A stretch of DNA of 64,000 nt from Cyclobacterium amurskyense (GCF_001050135.1 NZ_CP012040.1:1736001-1800000); one strand, 5' to 3'. Positions 27,716-36,958 are shown, counted from the stretch's first letter. Translations and numbers: made by a program. Notes: a model not told the origin generated them from the sequence alone.

Positions 27716-29122
27716 ATGTCGGATAGAATTAACATCAACGGAAACACCCTAATTAAACTAGGGTTTAAGCCAAAGAAATGGTTTAGTACTGCGATTGATC
27801 ATATCAATGAAACCCAAATGTCTGAAAAAGACATGATGATATATCTTGAGCAATTCAAGGCTGAACCAATGATCAAATTACATACTGAGGTCATTCCATT
27901 TGCGATCAACATCAAAGCTGAAAATGAACTGGAAGAGAGAAATATCCAAACAGTGATTGAATCGATGAAGGCTGTAATGAAAACACCAACGGTGGTAGCC
28001 GGATCAATAATGCCTGATGCTTGTCCTACAGGAGCCATTGGAACAATCCCTGTGGGAGCTGTAGTTGTCACAAAAAATGCTATCCATCCAGGCATGCACA
28101 GTGCGGATATCTGTTGTTCAGTAATGTTGAGCGATTTTGGAGAAGTTGATCCCAAGGAGTTAATGGATGCCGCTCATGCGTCCACTCATTTCGGAGGAGG
28201 TGGTAGGGAGAGAAATGAGCAATACAGATTTCCTGAATCTATGTTAAAAGCCTTTGAAGGAAATAAGTTATTGAATGACAAGCACCTAATTCAAGTTGCG
28301 AGAAAACACCTGGGCACTCAAGGTGATGGGAATCACTTTCTATTTATCGGAAAATCAAAAAAGACAGGAAATACCATGATGGTAACACATCATGGTTCAA
28401 GAGGTGTCGGAGCTAAATTATATGGTAAAGCCATGAAAATAGCTGAAAGGTTTAGAAATGAAATTTCAAAAGAGACCTTGAAACAAAATGCTTGGATTCC
28501 ATTCGAGACAGAGGATGGTCAGGAATACTGGAATGCACTGCAAATAATTAGAGAATGGACAAAACAAAACCACATTTGTATCCACGATGCAACCGCTCAA
28601 AAGGTGGGTGCAACAATAAAAAACAGGTATTGGAATGAACATAACTTTGTATTTAAAGAAGGTGACTTGTTCTATCACGCCAAAGGCGCAACCCCATTGG
28701 ATGATAAGTTTATGCCAGACATTACAGGGCCAAGGTTGATCCCTTTGAACATGGCTGAACCTGTATTAATCGTTGAAGGGACATCTGCTGAAAATAATTT
28801 AGGTTTTGCACCACACGGAGCTGGAAGGAATTTAAGCAGGACAGCACATAAAAGAAACAAAGGAGACACCCCTATTTCAGCGATTTTTGCTGAAGAAACC
28901 GAAGGACTAGATGTTCGTTTTTTCTCCAATGAAATTGACATTTCAGAATTGCCCTCAGCCTATAAAAACGCAGAGAGTGTAAGATCTCAAATGGGTGAGT
29001 ATGGATTGGGAACAGTGATTGATGAAGTGATTCCATATGGTTCAATTATGGCCGGGAATTGGAACAAGAACGCCCCTTGGAAAGTAAAGGCAAGAATAAA
29101 ACGTGCTGGAAATGGAAAATAA
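27716..29122 (+). CDS. rtcB: RtcB family RNA ligase
   Basis: RtcB joins RNA 2',3'-cyclic phosphate or 3'-phosphate ends to 5'-OH ends using GTP and manganese, for tRNA or rRNA repair. Visible motifs are SADICC near residue 128 (the Asp and Cys metal ligands), GDGNHFLF near residue 203, THHGSRGVG near residue 224, and HGAGRNLSRTAHK near residue 366, which should hold the histidine that is guanylylated. At 468 residues it is close to the usual length. The divergent WYL regulator suggests induction by RNA damage. No archease gene is adjacent. Confidence 0.93.
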   Translation: MSDRININGNTLIKLGFKPKKWFSTAIDHINETQMSEKDMMIYLEQFKAEPMIKLHTEVIPFAINIKAENELEERNIQTVIESMKAVMKTPTVVAGSIMPDACPTGAIGTIPVGAVVVTKNAIHPGMHSADICCSVMLSDFGEVDPKELMDAAHASTHFGGGGRERNEQYRFPESMLKAFEGNKLLNDKHLIQVARKHLGTQGDGNHFLFIGKSKKTGNTMMVTHHGSRGVGAKLYGKAMKIAERFRNEISKETLKQNAWIPFETEDGQEYWNALQIIREWTKQNHICIHDATAQKVGATIKNRYWNEHNFVFKEGDLFYHAKGATPLDDKFMPDITGPRLIPLNMAEPVLIVEGTSAENNLGFAPHGAGRNLSRTAHKRNKGDTPISAIFAEETEGLDVRFFSNEIDISELPSAYKNAESVRSQMGEYGLGTVIDEVIPYGSIMAGNWNKNAPWKVKARIKRAGNGK

Positions 29123-29178
29123 TCACCTTTTTATGCTCAAAGTCTGAAGAAGACGATTCAGCCTTAGTAATCAAAGCA

Positions 29179-29210
29179 CAGGCATCTCTTTAGGGAGATG
29201 CCTGTTTTTT
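29179..29210 (+). terminator. Rho-independent terminator after rtcB
   Basis: CAGGCATCTC and GAGATGCCTG form a perfect 10-bp stem followed by six T, about 57 bases after the rtcB stop. Confidence 0.9.
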
Positions 29211-29234
29211 CTCAAGTTTGTCTTCCATAGGGAG

Positions 29235-30338
29235 CTAGTCATTAATCACCGCATTCATCTTTTCCCACATTTCATCATGAAAAACTATGGGAACCAAGGC
29301 ATCATTAGGGGCTTCACCCATTCTTATTACTACTAGATTTTGACTTGGTACAATTTCAACAAACTGACCATTTTTACCCATTCCTGCAAATAAATCCTCA
29401 GGGGCATGGCTAGACAACTCTATATTAAAGGTTGTTTCTGTACCAGGAAACTGAATCTTACTTTTACCATTCAACCACCACAAATAACCATAAGATGGAT
29501 TGAGGGTTTGTGAACTATTCACCATTTGCTCGTAGTAATCTGAAGTAAAGACTGCCTCATTGTCCTTCCAGATTCCCTTATTCAATATCAACAAACCGAA
29601 CCTTGCCATGTCCCTGGCTGTGCTCCAATACACATTGTTATATCCAACAGGGATCCAGCGACCATCCATTCCTGTGATGGATTCAATTTTCTGATCGGTA
29701 TAACTGTTGTAATCTATCCCTGTGGCATTACTCACTACTTGTTCTAGCCAAGTATACGGAGCATTGTGATAGTACCATTGTGTGCCAGCATCAGCCCTAT
29801 ACTCCAAACAGGAAGGCTCTGTACAGTCTAAATCCGACACCTGGTAATCTAACCCAGTAGTCATGCTTAGCTGGTGCTTGATGCTTATTAAATCCTCCTT
29901 GTCTGAATTTAAGGAACTCCAGCCGGCACCTAAATAATCCGATGTTTTATCACTGATATTCATATGCCCCTCTTTTTCTGCCACACCCACAAGCGAGGCG
30001 GTCAATGCTTTCCCTGCTGAAGCCCAATACCACAAACTGTTTGCCTCAAAAGCCCCAGTATTTAGAATATTGTTTCCCCAATATTTTTCTATGGCAATTT
30101 TACCATCCTTTAGGACAATAAATGCCCTGGTTTTATTGTCTTCCAGGTAGGTGTATAAATTTTCTAAGGCATTTTCATTCCAATTCAAAGAATTAAAATC
30201 AATGGATTCCCAATTATTTCCATTGTTAGGGGGGAAATACAATTCTTCTTCTGCCGCCTTGTCATCAGGAATCATCTCTGTGTTATCGCATGACAGGCAG
30301 GCAAGAATTCCAATTAAAAATAGAAAGGTATTCTTCAT
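29235..30338 (-). CDS. Serine hydrolase, beta-lactamase/penicillin-binding type, lipoprotein
   Basis: From the ATG at 30338 the protein has a lipoprotein signal (FLIGILACLSC). The class C beta-lactamase fold is shown by SAGK (the SxxK motif with the catalytic Ser near residue 100 of this form) and YHNAPY (the Tyr-x-Asn motif). Such proteins are esterases or peptidases more often than true beta-lactamases. The frame is open to 30368, which would overlap the MepB gene, so the internal start is preferred. It is the last gene of a minus-strand run of three. Confidence 0.88.
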   Translation of the reverse strand: MKNTFLFLIGILACLSCDNTEMIPDDKAAEEELYFPPNNGNNWESIDFNSLNWNENALENLYTYLEDNKTRAFIVLKDGKIAIEKYWGNNILNTGAFEANSLWYWASAGKALTASLVGVAEKEGHMNISDKTSDYLGAGWSSLNSDKEDLISIKHQLSMTTGLDYQVSDLDCTEPSCLEYRADAGTQWYYHNAPYTWLEQVVSNATGIDYNSYTDQKIESITGMDGRWIPVGYNNVYWSTARDMARFGLLILNKGIWKDNEAVFTSDYYEQMVNSSQTLNPSYGYLWWLNGKSKIQFPGTETTFNIELSSHAPEDLFAGMGKNGQFVEIVPSQNLVVIRMGEAPNDALVPIVFHDEMWEKMNAVIND

Positions 30339-30360
30339 CATTAATAAGTATTTCTGTTTT

Positions 30361-30852
30361 TTAAACACGATACAATTCTAAAACTGCTTTCAAGTCCATA
30401 TCCGGAGTAATTTCGTAAAAATAATTCAATTGCCATTTCTGGGTCTGTTTAGCTTGTTGGTTAGCGGCCTCTTCCCAACATGGATATACCCTAAAGGCCC
30501 TTTTACCTTCTTTTCTGCTGGTTGTAAGCACTCCTTTATTTATCAATATACTTTTCGGAAATACAAATTGACCAAACCTACTTTCATCTCTTATGTTCAC
30601 GATGAAAAAGTCAATATTATCCCTTTCATTAAATGGCTCAATTGGCCCATTTTCAAAACGTTTCCAAAAAGTCACAAATTGCCCTTGCTTTTTGGGTGTT
30701 ATTTTTGCCTTTCTGCTTATTACCTGACACCCGTTTAATTTGAATTGACAAGCCGCGTACTCCTGACTTTCAGGCTCCATTTTAAAGTCAGCTATTTCAA
30801 GGCCACATTTATTGTAAACCTCTTTTTCTATATAGGCTATAGTATTGTCCAT
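30361..30852 (-). CDS. MepB family protein
   Basis: The 163-residue protein matches the MepB family, named after the third gene of the staphylococcal mepRAB locus and of unknown biochemical role. Conserved stretches visible here are FVTFWKR near residue 70, ESRFGQFVFPKS near residue 97, and GKRAFRVYPCW near residue 123. It is soluble with no signal peptide. It lies 18 bases after the acetyltransferase gene and just before the serine hydrolase gene. It may be a DNA- or nucleotide-binding protein, but that is not visible. Confidence 0.85.
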   Translation of the reverse strand: MDNTIAYIEKEVYNKCGLEIADFKMEPESQEYAACQFKLNGCQVISRKAKITPKKQGQFVTFWKRFENGPIEPFNERDNIDFFIVNIRDESRFGQFVFPKSILINKGVLTTSRKEGKRAFRVYPCWEEAANQQAKQTQKWQLNYFYEITPDMDLKAVLELYRV

Positions 30853-30870
30853 TTCAATTTTATAGGTATT

Positions 30871-31383
30871 TCAGATTTTAAATTTGTATAAATACATTTG
30901 CTCCGGCATTTCTTCATTAGACCTATAAAAACCATTTTTCTCCAAGACCCTAATTGATCCCTGGTTCTGTTTTTCAACTCCCCCAGCAATTGACCCAATT
31001 AACTTTGTCTGTCTGGCCCATTCCACCAATCCATTGATTAACTCAGTCCCAATTCCCTTGCCCCACACTTCCTCGCGCAATAAATAGCCAAGTCTTAATT
31101 CCCCCAAATCTTTGGAATCTATTACAGTGTATAAAAATAAAAAGCCAATGATTTCAGTTGTTTCAGAAAGTACAATATCATAAAAACCCCCTTCACTTTT
31201 GCGTTGTTGTATCCAATCTTCCGTTTTCTCAATGCTGCCTATATTTTGCCAACCATCAGGAACGGCCTTGGTGACTTTGGGCGTCAAAATCTCCAATACA
31301 CTGTGGATTCGGGATAGCTCAAATTCTGAGGCAGATACAATATGATTCCAATGGAAGACTGAAACCCGATTGCTTGTGAACAA
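30871..31383 (-). CDS. GNAT family N-acetyltransferase
   Basis: The 170-residue protein is of the RimJ/RimL type, transferring acetyl from acetyl-CoA to an amine. The acetyl-CoA-binding loop is REEVWGKGIGTELI near residue 107, and the C-terminal strand motif RVLEKNGFYR is characteristic. The central LGYLL strand fits motif A. It is the first of three close minus-strand genes and begins about ten bases from a dispersed repeat. The substrate is unknown. Confidence 0.88.
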   Translation of the reverse strand: MFTSNRVSVFHWNHIVSASEFELSRIHSVLEILTPKVTKAVPDGWQNIGSIEKTEDWIQQRKSEGGFYDIVLSETTEIIGFLFLYTVIDSKDLGELRLGYLLREEVWGKGIGTELINGLVEWARQTKLIGSIAGGVEKQNQGSIRVLEKNGFYRSNEEMPEQMYLYKFKI

Positions 31384-31393
31384 ACAATTTTGA

Positions 31394-31589
31394 TTTAACC
31401 CGGATTATGCAATAGGATTCGTAATAGCCTGTCCCGTGTTACGGGAAGTGTTGCAATCGCAAGAAAATCAGGCTGTTTGGATATTTTAGCATAGCACCGC
31501 TATGGTGAAATTGAAAACAGCAACGAAGTGGTTGATTTTAAAGCGATTTCAGCACGTAATAGAATGTCTATTGCATATTTCGGGTTTAA
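31394..31589 (+). repeat. Dispersed TIR repeat, copy E (short internal deletion)
   Basis: This copy of about 196 bases has both ends. It lacks the CCTGAC...GTCAGG hairpin segment, reading GGATTCGTAATAGCCTGTCC near the left end instead. It lies between the acetyltransferase and the phosphodiesterase gene. Confidence 0.9.
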
Positions 31590-31650
31590 TATTTGGGTTA
31601 AGGATTTGGTCATTCAGGACTTAAGGTCATAGGAAAAACTATAGTAGATG

Positions 31651-31699
31651 CAGCAATTTCAGCAGGTAATAGATTGTCTATTGCATATTTTGGGTTTAA
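31651..31699 (+). repeat. Solo right end of the dispersed repeat (copy E')
   Basis: About 50 bases match the right end of the repeat family (GCAATTTCAGCAGGTAATAG, then TATTGCATATTTTGGGTTTA), 60 bases after the end of copy E. Its last TTAA supplies the TAA stop codon of the phosphodiesterase gene on the other strand. Confidence 0.8.
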
Positions 31700-32988
31700 T
31701 CACTTATTAAAACGTCTTTGATCTTATTGAGTTTACCGTCAATATGCTTTGGTATGGGTAGGCCTAAAATCTCACACATTAATGGGTAAATATGAATATT
31801 TTCTAATGACGGAATACTGTATCCATTTTTTTTAAAAGCAGGGCCATTTGCATAAAATATACCATGCATTTCTTTGTTGCTGGCATCATAACCATGAACA
31901 CCTATGCACTTGACCTCCCTTTTTATAAATGATTCTTTACGCGCTTTTGGCAAAAAATAATAGCCATAATCTGCTACCAATTGGACGGATCCCCAATTTT
32001 CATTCTTGGGTTTATATTCAAAACCTGGTGTGTTTTCAGTTTTATAAACTTTAAAATGAGCTTCTTTTGGCTTTAAATACGCTATCACTTCTTCTATATC
32101 AACCCCTTCATTAGGATGGATATTTACAATAGTGCCATTGTCTAGGTATGAGTATAAACTGTCGTTTATAATGGTTTCTGTGGGAATAATTTTAGAGGTA
32201 GATAGATCTGACATACCATGATCAGAAACAAGCAGAATATTTACAGGAAGACCAGTAGCTTCAACTCTTTTAAATAAATCTCCCAGGCTTTTATCCAGTT
32301 CAAACAGCGCTTCTTTTATTTTCTCTTCATTCCCTGGTCCATAATCATGGCCAGTTTTATCCATGTCACCAAAGTACATCAAGATTAAATGCGGCTTCTT
32401 TTCTTCAGGCATTTCCAGCCAATTTATAGCCTGATCAACTCGATCTTCATTTTTAATACTGGGATCAAATGTATGGTAATAGGTAGGATATACACCTTGG
32501 ATAGCCGCTTCTGTGCCTACGAAAAAGTAACTGGCAGTAACCATATTGGCTTTATTTGCCTCCAGCCAAATTGGGGAGCCCTTATAAAAGCGCCCGTCCG
32601 TAGCCGTTGTTTTATCCTTATAACTAAAATTCACTCCATACTCATAGCTGCTAAAGACATTGCCCAATATACCATGCTTGTCAGGATACATACCTGTAGC
32701 AATGGAATAATGATTAGGAAAGGTTTTCGAAGGGAAAGTTGGCAGCAGTGATTCCGCTTTCACTCCCTTATCTACAAAAGCACTCAGGTTTGGAGGCCGG
32801 TATTTCTCCACATAATCCCATCGAAAGCCATCCAAAGATATCAATAGTAAATAAGGCTTTTTTTGTGCGCTCTCTGAATTCAAGGTGGTAAGCGATAAGG
32901 TTGAACATACCATCTTTTTATTGCAGGAAATGAAGAATACCATCCCCACTAAAAAAATCAATCCTATACCTGTAATTCGTTTTTTCAT
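31696..32988 (-). CDS. Nucleotide pyrophosphatase/phosphodiesterase, alkaline phosphatase superfamily
   Basis: This 430-residue lipoprotein (FFISCNKK) is an NPP-type phosphodiesterase. The metal-binding Asp53 is in LLISLDGFRWDY. The nucleophilic Thr89 is in FPSKTFPNHYS, a hallmark of the NPP family. Later metal ligands are in FGDMDKTGHDYG and VSDHGM. It should hydrolyse nucleotide or phospholipid phosphodiesters in the periplasm or at the surface. The stop codon lies inside the end of a solo repeat fragment, so repeat insertion may have reset the C-terminus. Confidence 0.9.
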   Translation of the reverse strand: MKKRITGIGLIFLVGMVFFISCNKKMVCSTLSLTTLNSESAQKKPYLLLISLDGFRWDYVEKYRPPNLSAFVDKGVKAESLLPTFPSKTFPNHYSIATGMYPDKHGILGNVFSSYEYGVNFSYKDKTTATDGRFYKGSPIWLEANKANMVTASYFFVGTEAAIQGVYPTYYHTFDPSIKNEDRVDQAINWLEMPEEKKPHLILMYFGDMDKTGHDYGPGNEEKIKEALFELDKSLGDLFKRVEATGLPVNILLVSDHGMSDLSTSKIIPTETIINDSLYSYLDNGTIVNIHPNEGVDIEEVIAYLKPKEAHFKVYKTENTPGFEYKPKNENWGSVQLVADYGYYFLPKARKESFIKREVKCIGVHGYDASNKEMHGIFYANGPAFKKNGYSIPSLENIHIYPLMCEILGLPIPKHIDGKLNKIKDVLISD

Positions 32989-33144
32989 GTTCTAGTTTAC
33001 AGTTTGCGTTATTCTTGGGGATAGGTTAAAAAAACCTCTAATGGTGTTACAAATTTATCCCTAAAAGCCAAAAGTCCATGCCTATTTCCCATTAATACAC
33101 CTAAGGCTAGTAGTACTTTAATGCTTGATGTAAAATGATAAAAT

Positions 33145-33771
33145 TTATTCATTAATTTTTTTAAAAATATAACCAGAAGGACTTTTCGTATAGGCTATTC
33201 CCCTCATGGTTTTAAGCAATTGCTCCCTGCTTGGCAAAGCGCCCTGCTTAGGTATGAGGTAATCTTCCAGGTTTTTCTCTGAAATGCTGAATTTGTTATC
33301 CGCATATCTTCTATAGACGGCGACCAATTCAAAGTCAGGGTCCAATGAAGCCATTGAGGCATCTCCATGGGAATTGTTACAAACCAACAGGCCACCTTTT
33401 TTCAGATAAGCCTTTACTGCCTGCCCTACAAATCCAGCATATTGGGAAATTACAAGATCAAACTCTTTGCCTAGTTCCTCAAATGGAGTATTGTAGTCTT
33501 GCTGGTAAAAACGAAAAACCGGCGGTGCTGTATACTTTCTATTTTGCTCGATAAAAGCAGCCGTCTCTTTATCCTTAAAAAATTTGTCTGTACCCTTAAA
33601 AGAATCCGCGTAGATCACCTCCCGAAAAATCAACGAAGGGGTAATGTGAACATGGGAACCTGGGTAGAAAACCTTTTTAATGGTGTACTTTTTATCAAGC
33701 GCTTCGAAAAGGCCAATGGAAGTATGTTCCTTATCTACATGGTGTTTTTTATAAAGCTTGGGTAGCGGCAT
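33145..33771 (-). CDS. Conserved hypothetical protein, possibly methyltransferase-related
   Basis: The 208-residue cytoplasmic protein has a segment KVFYPGSHVHITPSLIF near residue 34 followed by a YADS strand, then FDLVISQYAGF and LKKGGLLVCNNSHGDA near residues 105-140. The second part resembles the late strands of a Rossmann-type methyltransferase, but there is no clear glycine-rich SAM loop. I do not recognise a named family. It is a single gene between the phosphodiesterase and the redox gene cluster. Confidence 0.6.
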   Translation of the reverse strand: MPLPKLYKKHHVDKEHTSIGLFEALDKKYTIKKVFYPGSHVHITPSLIFREVIYADSFKGTDKFFKDKETAAFIEQNRKYTAPPVFRFYQQDYNTPFEELGKEFDLVISQYAGFVGQAVKAYLKKGGLLVCNNSHGDASMASLDPDFELVAVYRRYADNKFSISEKNLEDYLIPKQGALPSREQLLKTMRGIAYTKSPSGYIFKKINE

Positions 33772-34002
33772 AGTACTAGAAACTTATAATGAGCTACCTG
33801 TATCAAATCGAATAGCCCATTGTTTTCACTACTAATCTATAGGCTTTTTCGCGGTTTAAAAAGTCTTGCCTACTAATCATAAAAATAAGAGAGAGGAACT
33901 GTCGCAACAAGAACAGCCTGACTCCAACCGAAGGTGATTCTCTCTAATCCTTTAAAGCTTAAAATAATTTTCTATGTTAAATAGAATGTGAGATTTAATC
34001 AA

Positions 34003-34034
34003 CCTAAAAACCCCAGAAGGGGTGATTTTTTTTT
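34003..34034. terminator. Bidirectional-looking terminator
   Basis: ACCCC-AGAA-GGGGT is flanked by A on the left and nine or more T on the right, within a gap of 388 bases that otherwise holds nothing I can name. On the minus strand it can end the transcript of the DsbA/SDR gene group. Confidence 0.6.
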
Positions 34035-34159
34035 AGCCAAGGGCTTTTAGCCCCTGCTTAGGTTCCTGAACGTAAAATGATTTTGGCGGTATTGTTGCTT
34101 ATTTTCTGCACCAATACTGACAAAATCATTACCTATCGCTACTTGTTAATGTATGAAAA

Positions 34160-34807
34160 TTATGCAATTGCCAACATTTCGGTCAACACTTTCTTAAACA
34201 CATCAATAGGCTGCGCACCTGTTACCGCACTTTTCCTATCAAATACAATTGTTGGCACCGATCTAACACCTATATTTTGCCAATAGGCCTCTTTATCCCT
34301 TACTTCTTTGCGTGCTTCCTGATCCTCTAATTTAGCCAAGGCCTCTTCAGCATTTAAACCAACATCCAATAAAGCTTTCTTTAAAACCGCTCTATCGGAC
34401 ACATCCTTCCGCTCACTAAAAAAGGCTTTGGTAAGTCGCATTTTTAGCTCTGTTTGCTTGCCGAATTCTCTGGCATACTCCAATAAAACATGCGCTTCAA
34501 AAGTATTCGACATGCGCATGCCTTCAAAATAATCGAAGGTAAACCCTAATTCCTCTCCTGCATCTGTCATGGTTTCCTGAGACTCCTTCTGCTGCTCCAT
34601 TGTGCTCCCATATTTTTCAGCAATATGCTCATAAAGATCCTGTCCTTCGGCAGGCATATTAGGATTTAATTCAAAGGGTTGCCATTCCAGATCTATTTTG
34701 TCCTCTATTCCTAGTTCAGATATGGCTTTTTCTAAACGTTTATAGCCTATGGTACACCATGGGCACACCACATCTGATACGATATCTATTTTTAATTTGT
34801 CTTTCAT
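34160..34807 (-). CDS. DsbA family oxidoreductase (FrnE-like)
   Basis: The 215-residue protein has the thioredoxin-like DSBA fold with an active site CPWC near residue 16, in the segment DVVCPWCTIGYKRL. The long helical insertion and the cis-Pro region VRSVPTIVFD near residue 180 are complete. No signal peptide is present, so it acts in the cytoplasm, like the FrnE group of 2-hydroxychromene isomerase-like oxidoreductases. It is the last of a run of four minus-strand genes headed by a TetR regulator. Confidence 0.92.
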   Translation of the reverse strand: MKDKLKIDIVSDVVCPWCTIGYKRLEKAISELGIEDKIDLEWQPFELNPNMPAEGQDLYEHIAEKYGSTMEQQKESQETMTDAGEELGFTFDYFEGMRMSNTFEAHVLLEYAREFGKQTELKMRLTKAFFSERKDVSDRAVLKKALLDVGLNAEEALAKLEDQEARKEVRDKEAYWQNIGVRSVPTIVFDRKSAVTGAQPIDVFKKVLTEMLAIA

Positions 34808-34848
34808 TACCTTACTGTTTTAGGTTCTTCCTTGCCTTTTTGGTTCGA

Positions 34849-35655
34849 TTAAAGTTTCTCGCTATTAATCGCCTTTTTCATCAACATCCCATTCATTGCG
34901 CCAAAACTTTTGATAGAAAAAAGTCTTTTGGCCATCATCACCATCATTTTATTCATCCTACCTGGAATGATCGTTCCCTTCTTTCCAATACTATTCAAGG
35001 AAATCTGAGCAACTTCAGAAGGATCCATGCTTGACATTGGGACTTTTGACCAGTCCACACCATTGTCTGCCGTCATATTGGTTTCTGTTAAACCGGGAGC
35101 CAAGACGCTTATGTCAACATTATTGGCTTTGAGTTCAGAATACAAAGAAAGCCCTAACTGATGCACATAGGCTTTTGTAGCCGAATAGTTACTGAAATAA
35201 GGGGTCGCCATCAAACCTGCCATACTAGAAACCAAAAGTATGCCCCCTTTTTTAGCGGCTGACATTTTCTTAGCAAAATGATTGGTTAACAAATAGGTAG
35301 AGGTAATGTTTAATTTGATCATTGACAGCTCCTTTTCAGGAGAAATCTTGATAAAACTCCCATTGTTTTCCATACCAGCACTATGAATAAGCATTCCTAT
35401 ATCCTGTTTGTCAATCTCTTTAAGAAAATTAACTGTTGCCTCTTCATCAGATATATTCACAGAAAATGCTTGTGCCTTTACCTGATATTTCGCCCAAATT
35501 TCCTGAGCTAAGGCGGTTAACTTATCCTTACTCCTGGCAACCAAAATAGGAGCGATGCCTTGTTTTGCTAATTCTATAGCGAATGCTTTACCAATCCCTG
35601 AAGAACCTCCAGTTATCAAAGCCTGCTTACCATATTTTGATTTTAAATCTTGCAT
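34849..35655 (-). CDS. Short-chain dehydrogenase/reductase
   Basis: This 268-residue NAD(P)-dependent reductase has the classical SDR motifs: TGGSSGIGKAFA near residue 16 for cofactor binding, an IHSAG strand near residue 90, the catalytic Ser in LLVSSMAGL and the YSATK pair near residue 155, where Tyr and Lys act in catalysis. The C-terminal third is basic. The substrate is unknown. It lies between the carboxymuconolactone decarboxylase-like and DsbA-like genes, and so is probably part of a redox detoxification unit. Confidence 0.92.
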   Translation of the reverse strand: MQDLKSKYGKQALITGGSSGIGKAFAIELAKQGIAPILVARSKDKLTALAQEIWAKYQVKAQAFSVNISDEEATVNFLKEIDKQDIGMLIHSAGMENNGSFIKISPEKELSMIKLNITSTYLLTNHFAKKMSAAKKGGILLVSSMAGLMATPYFSNYSATKAYVHQLGLSLYSELKANNVDISVLAPGLTETNMTADNGVDWSKVPMSSMDPSEVAQISLNSIGKKGTIIPGRMNKMMVMMAKRLFSIKSFGAMNGMLMKKAINSEKL

Positions 35656-35724
35656 AATTTCCGGGAGTTAACTTCAACCTTTAGTGTTTTTAACCAAAGG
35701 CCCTTAAAGATTAACGTTGATTAA

Positions 35725-36294
35725 TTAAATGGCTTCTGCATTCTCTTTTTCCCAAGCAAATTTTTGGAAAGGGGCATCCACTGGTGTATTGGCAATATGG
35801 TTGGTATAGTTACTAATTACCTTTTGAGACAATCCCAAAATGATTTCTAATACTTGTCTTTCTCCATAACCTACAGCATAAAATGCCTTCAAATCCTCAG
35901 GACTTACATGGCCACGGTTTCGAACGATAGTAAGGGTTAATTTCCTTAAGGCTTCTAATTTTGGATTTTCCAAAGGTGTTTCGTTACGCAATGCTTCTGT
36001 TATGGCATCATCCACCTTCATCATTTTGGCAATACCTGTATGGGCTGGTACACAATAATGACAGGCATGCTCCACATTAATCGTCTGCCATACCACAGTT
36101 AGTTCATCCTTATCGAATGAAGAGGAATCCATAAACAATTTGTGTAAAGTTTGATAAGCTTCAAGTAGGCCTGGAGCTCCAGCCAATACCCCATGCAGCC
36201 CAGGTATCATTCCGTTTGCTTTAAGTGAATTTTCTAATAGTGCTTTGCTACCTTCTGGTGCAGTTTCTAAGTTGTGAATTTTTAAAGTTGTCAT
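35725..36294 (-). CDS. Carboxymuconolactone decarboxylase / AhpD-like protein
   Basis: The 189-residue protein belongs to the CMD/AhpD superfamily. The redox CxxC pair is in HACHYCVPAHTG near residue 79, with the His three residues after the second Cys, as in peroxidase-like AhpD proteins. The family acts on peroxides or as small decarboxylases; the CxxC suggests the redox role. A TetR-type dyad lies upstream of its start at 36323-36338, so this gene is likely the main target of the regulator encoded next to it. Confidence 0.92.
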   Translation of the reverse strand: MTTLKIHNLETAPEGSKALLENSLKANGMIPGLHGVLAGAPGLLEAYQTLHKLFMDSSSFDKDELTVVWQTINVEHACHYCVPAHTGIAKMMKVDDAITEALRNETPLENPKLEALRKLTLTIVRNRGHVSPEDLKAFYAVGYGERQVLEIILGLSQKVISNYTNHIANTPVDAPFQKFAWEKENAEAI

Positions 36295-36322
36295 CGTGTA
36301 ATTATTAATAGTTTATAAATTT

Positions 36323-36338
36323 CTAAACGTTTGTTTAG
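36323..36338. promoter_or_regulatory. Predicted TetR operator 1, before the AhpD-like gene
   Basis: CTAAACGTTTGTTTAG has perfect 6-bp arms (CTAAAC/GTTTAG) around a 4-base spacer. It lies 28 bases upstream of the AhpD-like start codon, and a related site lies before the tetR gene. Confidence 0.7.
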
Positions 36339-36356
36339 TTATAGGCCAAAAAAAGG

Positions 36357-36920
36357 TCAAATATTACTAAAGGTCATTTCTATATAGTCTTCTATTTCCT
36401 TTTCACTGTTAACTCTAGTGGCGGCAGCCAAACCGTGTTTTGCAACCACTAAAAAGTTAGCTTGCTTTAGCACTGTCTCCTCATCCTTAGAAGGGTCCAT
36501 TCTTAATTTTTCAATAAACAATTCTTTCAAATTGTCCATAAATAGATCCACCTGGGATTTTATCAAAGGGTCTTCACTTTCTGAAAACTCATTGTAGGTA
36601 TTGGTCAACAAGCAACCTTTTACATTGTCCGGCTGATATCCTACTGCTACAGAATCATAAAAAAACTGTTTGATGTCTTCAACACCATTCTGGGATGCCT
36701 TAAACTTCTCAAACATGTCACTTACTTTTTCTTTGTAACATTTTAAGCTTTCAATAAAAACGCCATGCTTGCTTCCAAAACTAGAATAAATAGAAAACTT
36801 ATTGATGCCCATCTCTTTCTCAAGCATTTGCATAGAGGTACTCTCATAGCCGTTGCGCCAAAACAAACGCATCGCTTTTTCAATAACCTCTTCTTCTTTA
36901 TATTCCTTTTTTCTTGCCAT
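36357..36920 (-). CDS. TetR/AcrR family transcriptional regulator
   Basis: The 187-residue repressor has an N-terminal helix-turn-helix (AMRLFWRNGYESTSMQMLEKEMGINKFSIYSSFGSK) and a helical ligand-binding C-terminus. It precedes the AhpD-like, SDR and DsbA-like genes on the same strand. Similar dyads lie upstream of it and of the AhpD-like gene, so it likely represses both itself and the redox genes until a reactive compound binds. The inducer is unknown. Confidence 0.93.
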   Translation of the reverse strand: MARKKEYKEEEVIEKAMRLFWRNGYESTSMQMLEKEMGINKFSIYSSFGSKHGVFIESLKCYKEKVSDMFEKFKASQNGVEDIKQFFYDSVAVGYQPDNVKGCLLTNTYNEFSESEDPLIKSQVDLFMDNLKELFIEKLRMDPSKDEETVLKQANFLVVAKHGLAAATRVNSEKEIEDYIEMTFSNI

Positions 36921-36942
36921 TGTTTTTTACTACACTACAAAG

Positions 36943-36958
36943 CTAACCATTCGTTTAG
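36943..36958. promoter_or_regulatory. Predicted TetR operator 2, before the tetR gene
   Basis: CTAACCATTCGTTTAG shares the outer arms and spacing with operator 1 (12 of 16 bases). It lies about 23 bases upstream of the tetR start codon. Confidence 0.6.

Noticed and set aside
29235..30338. Beta-lactam resistance from the serine hydrolases here and at the right edge.
   Set aside because: The family is broad and mostly esterases or peptidases, and neither gene lies next to the BlaI/M56 pair.
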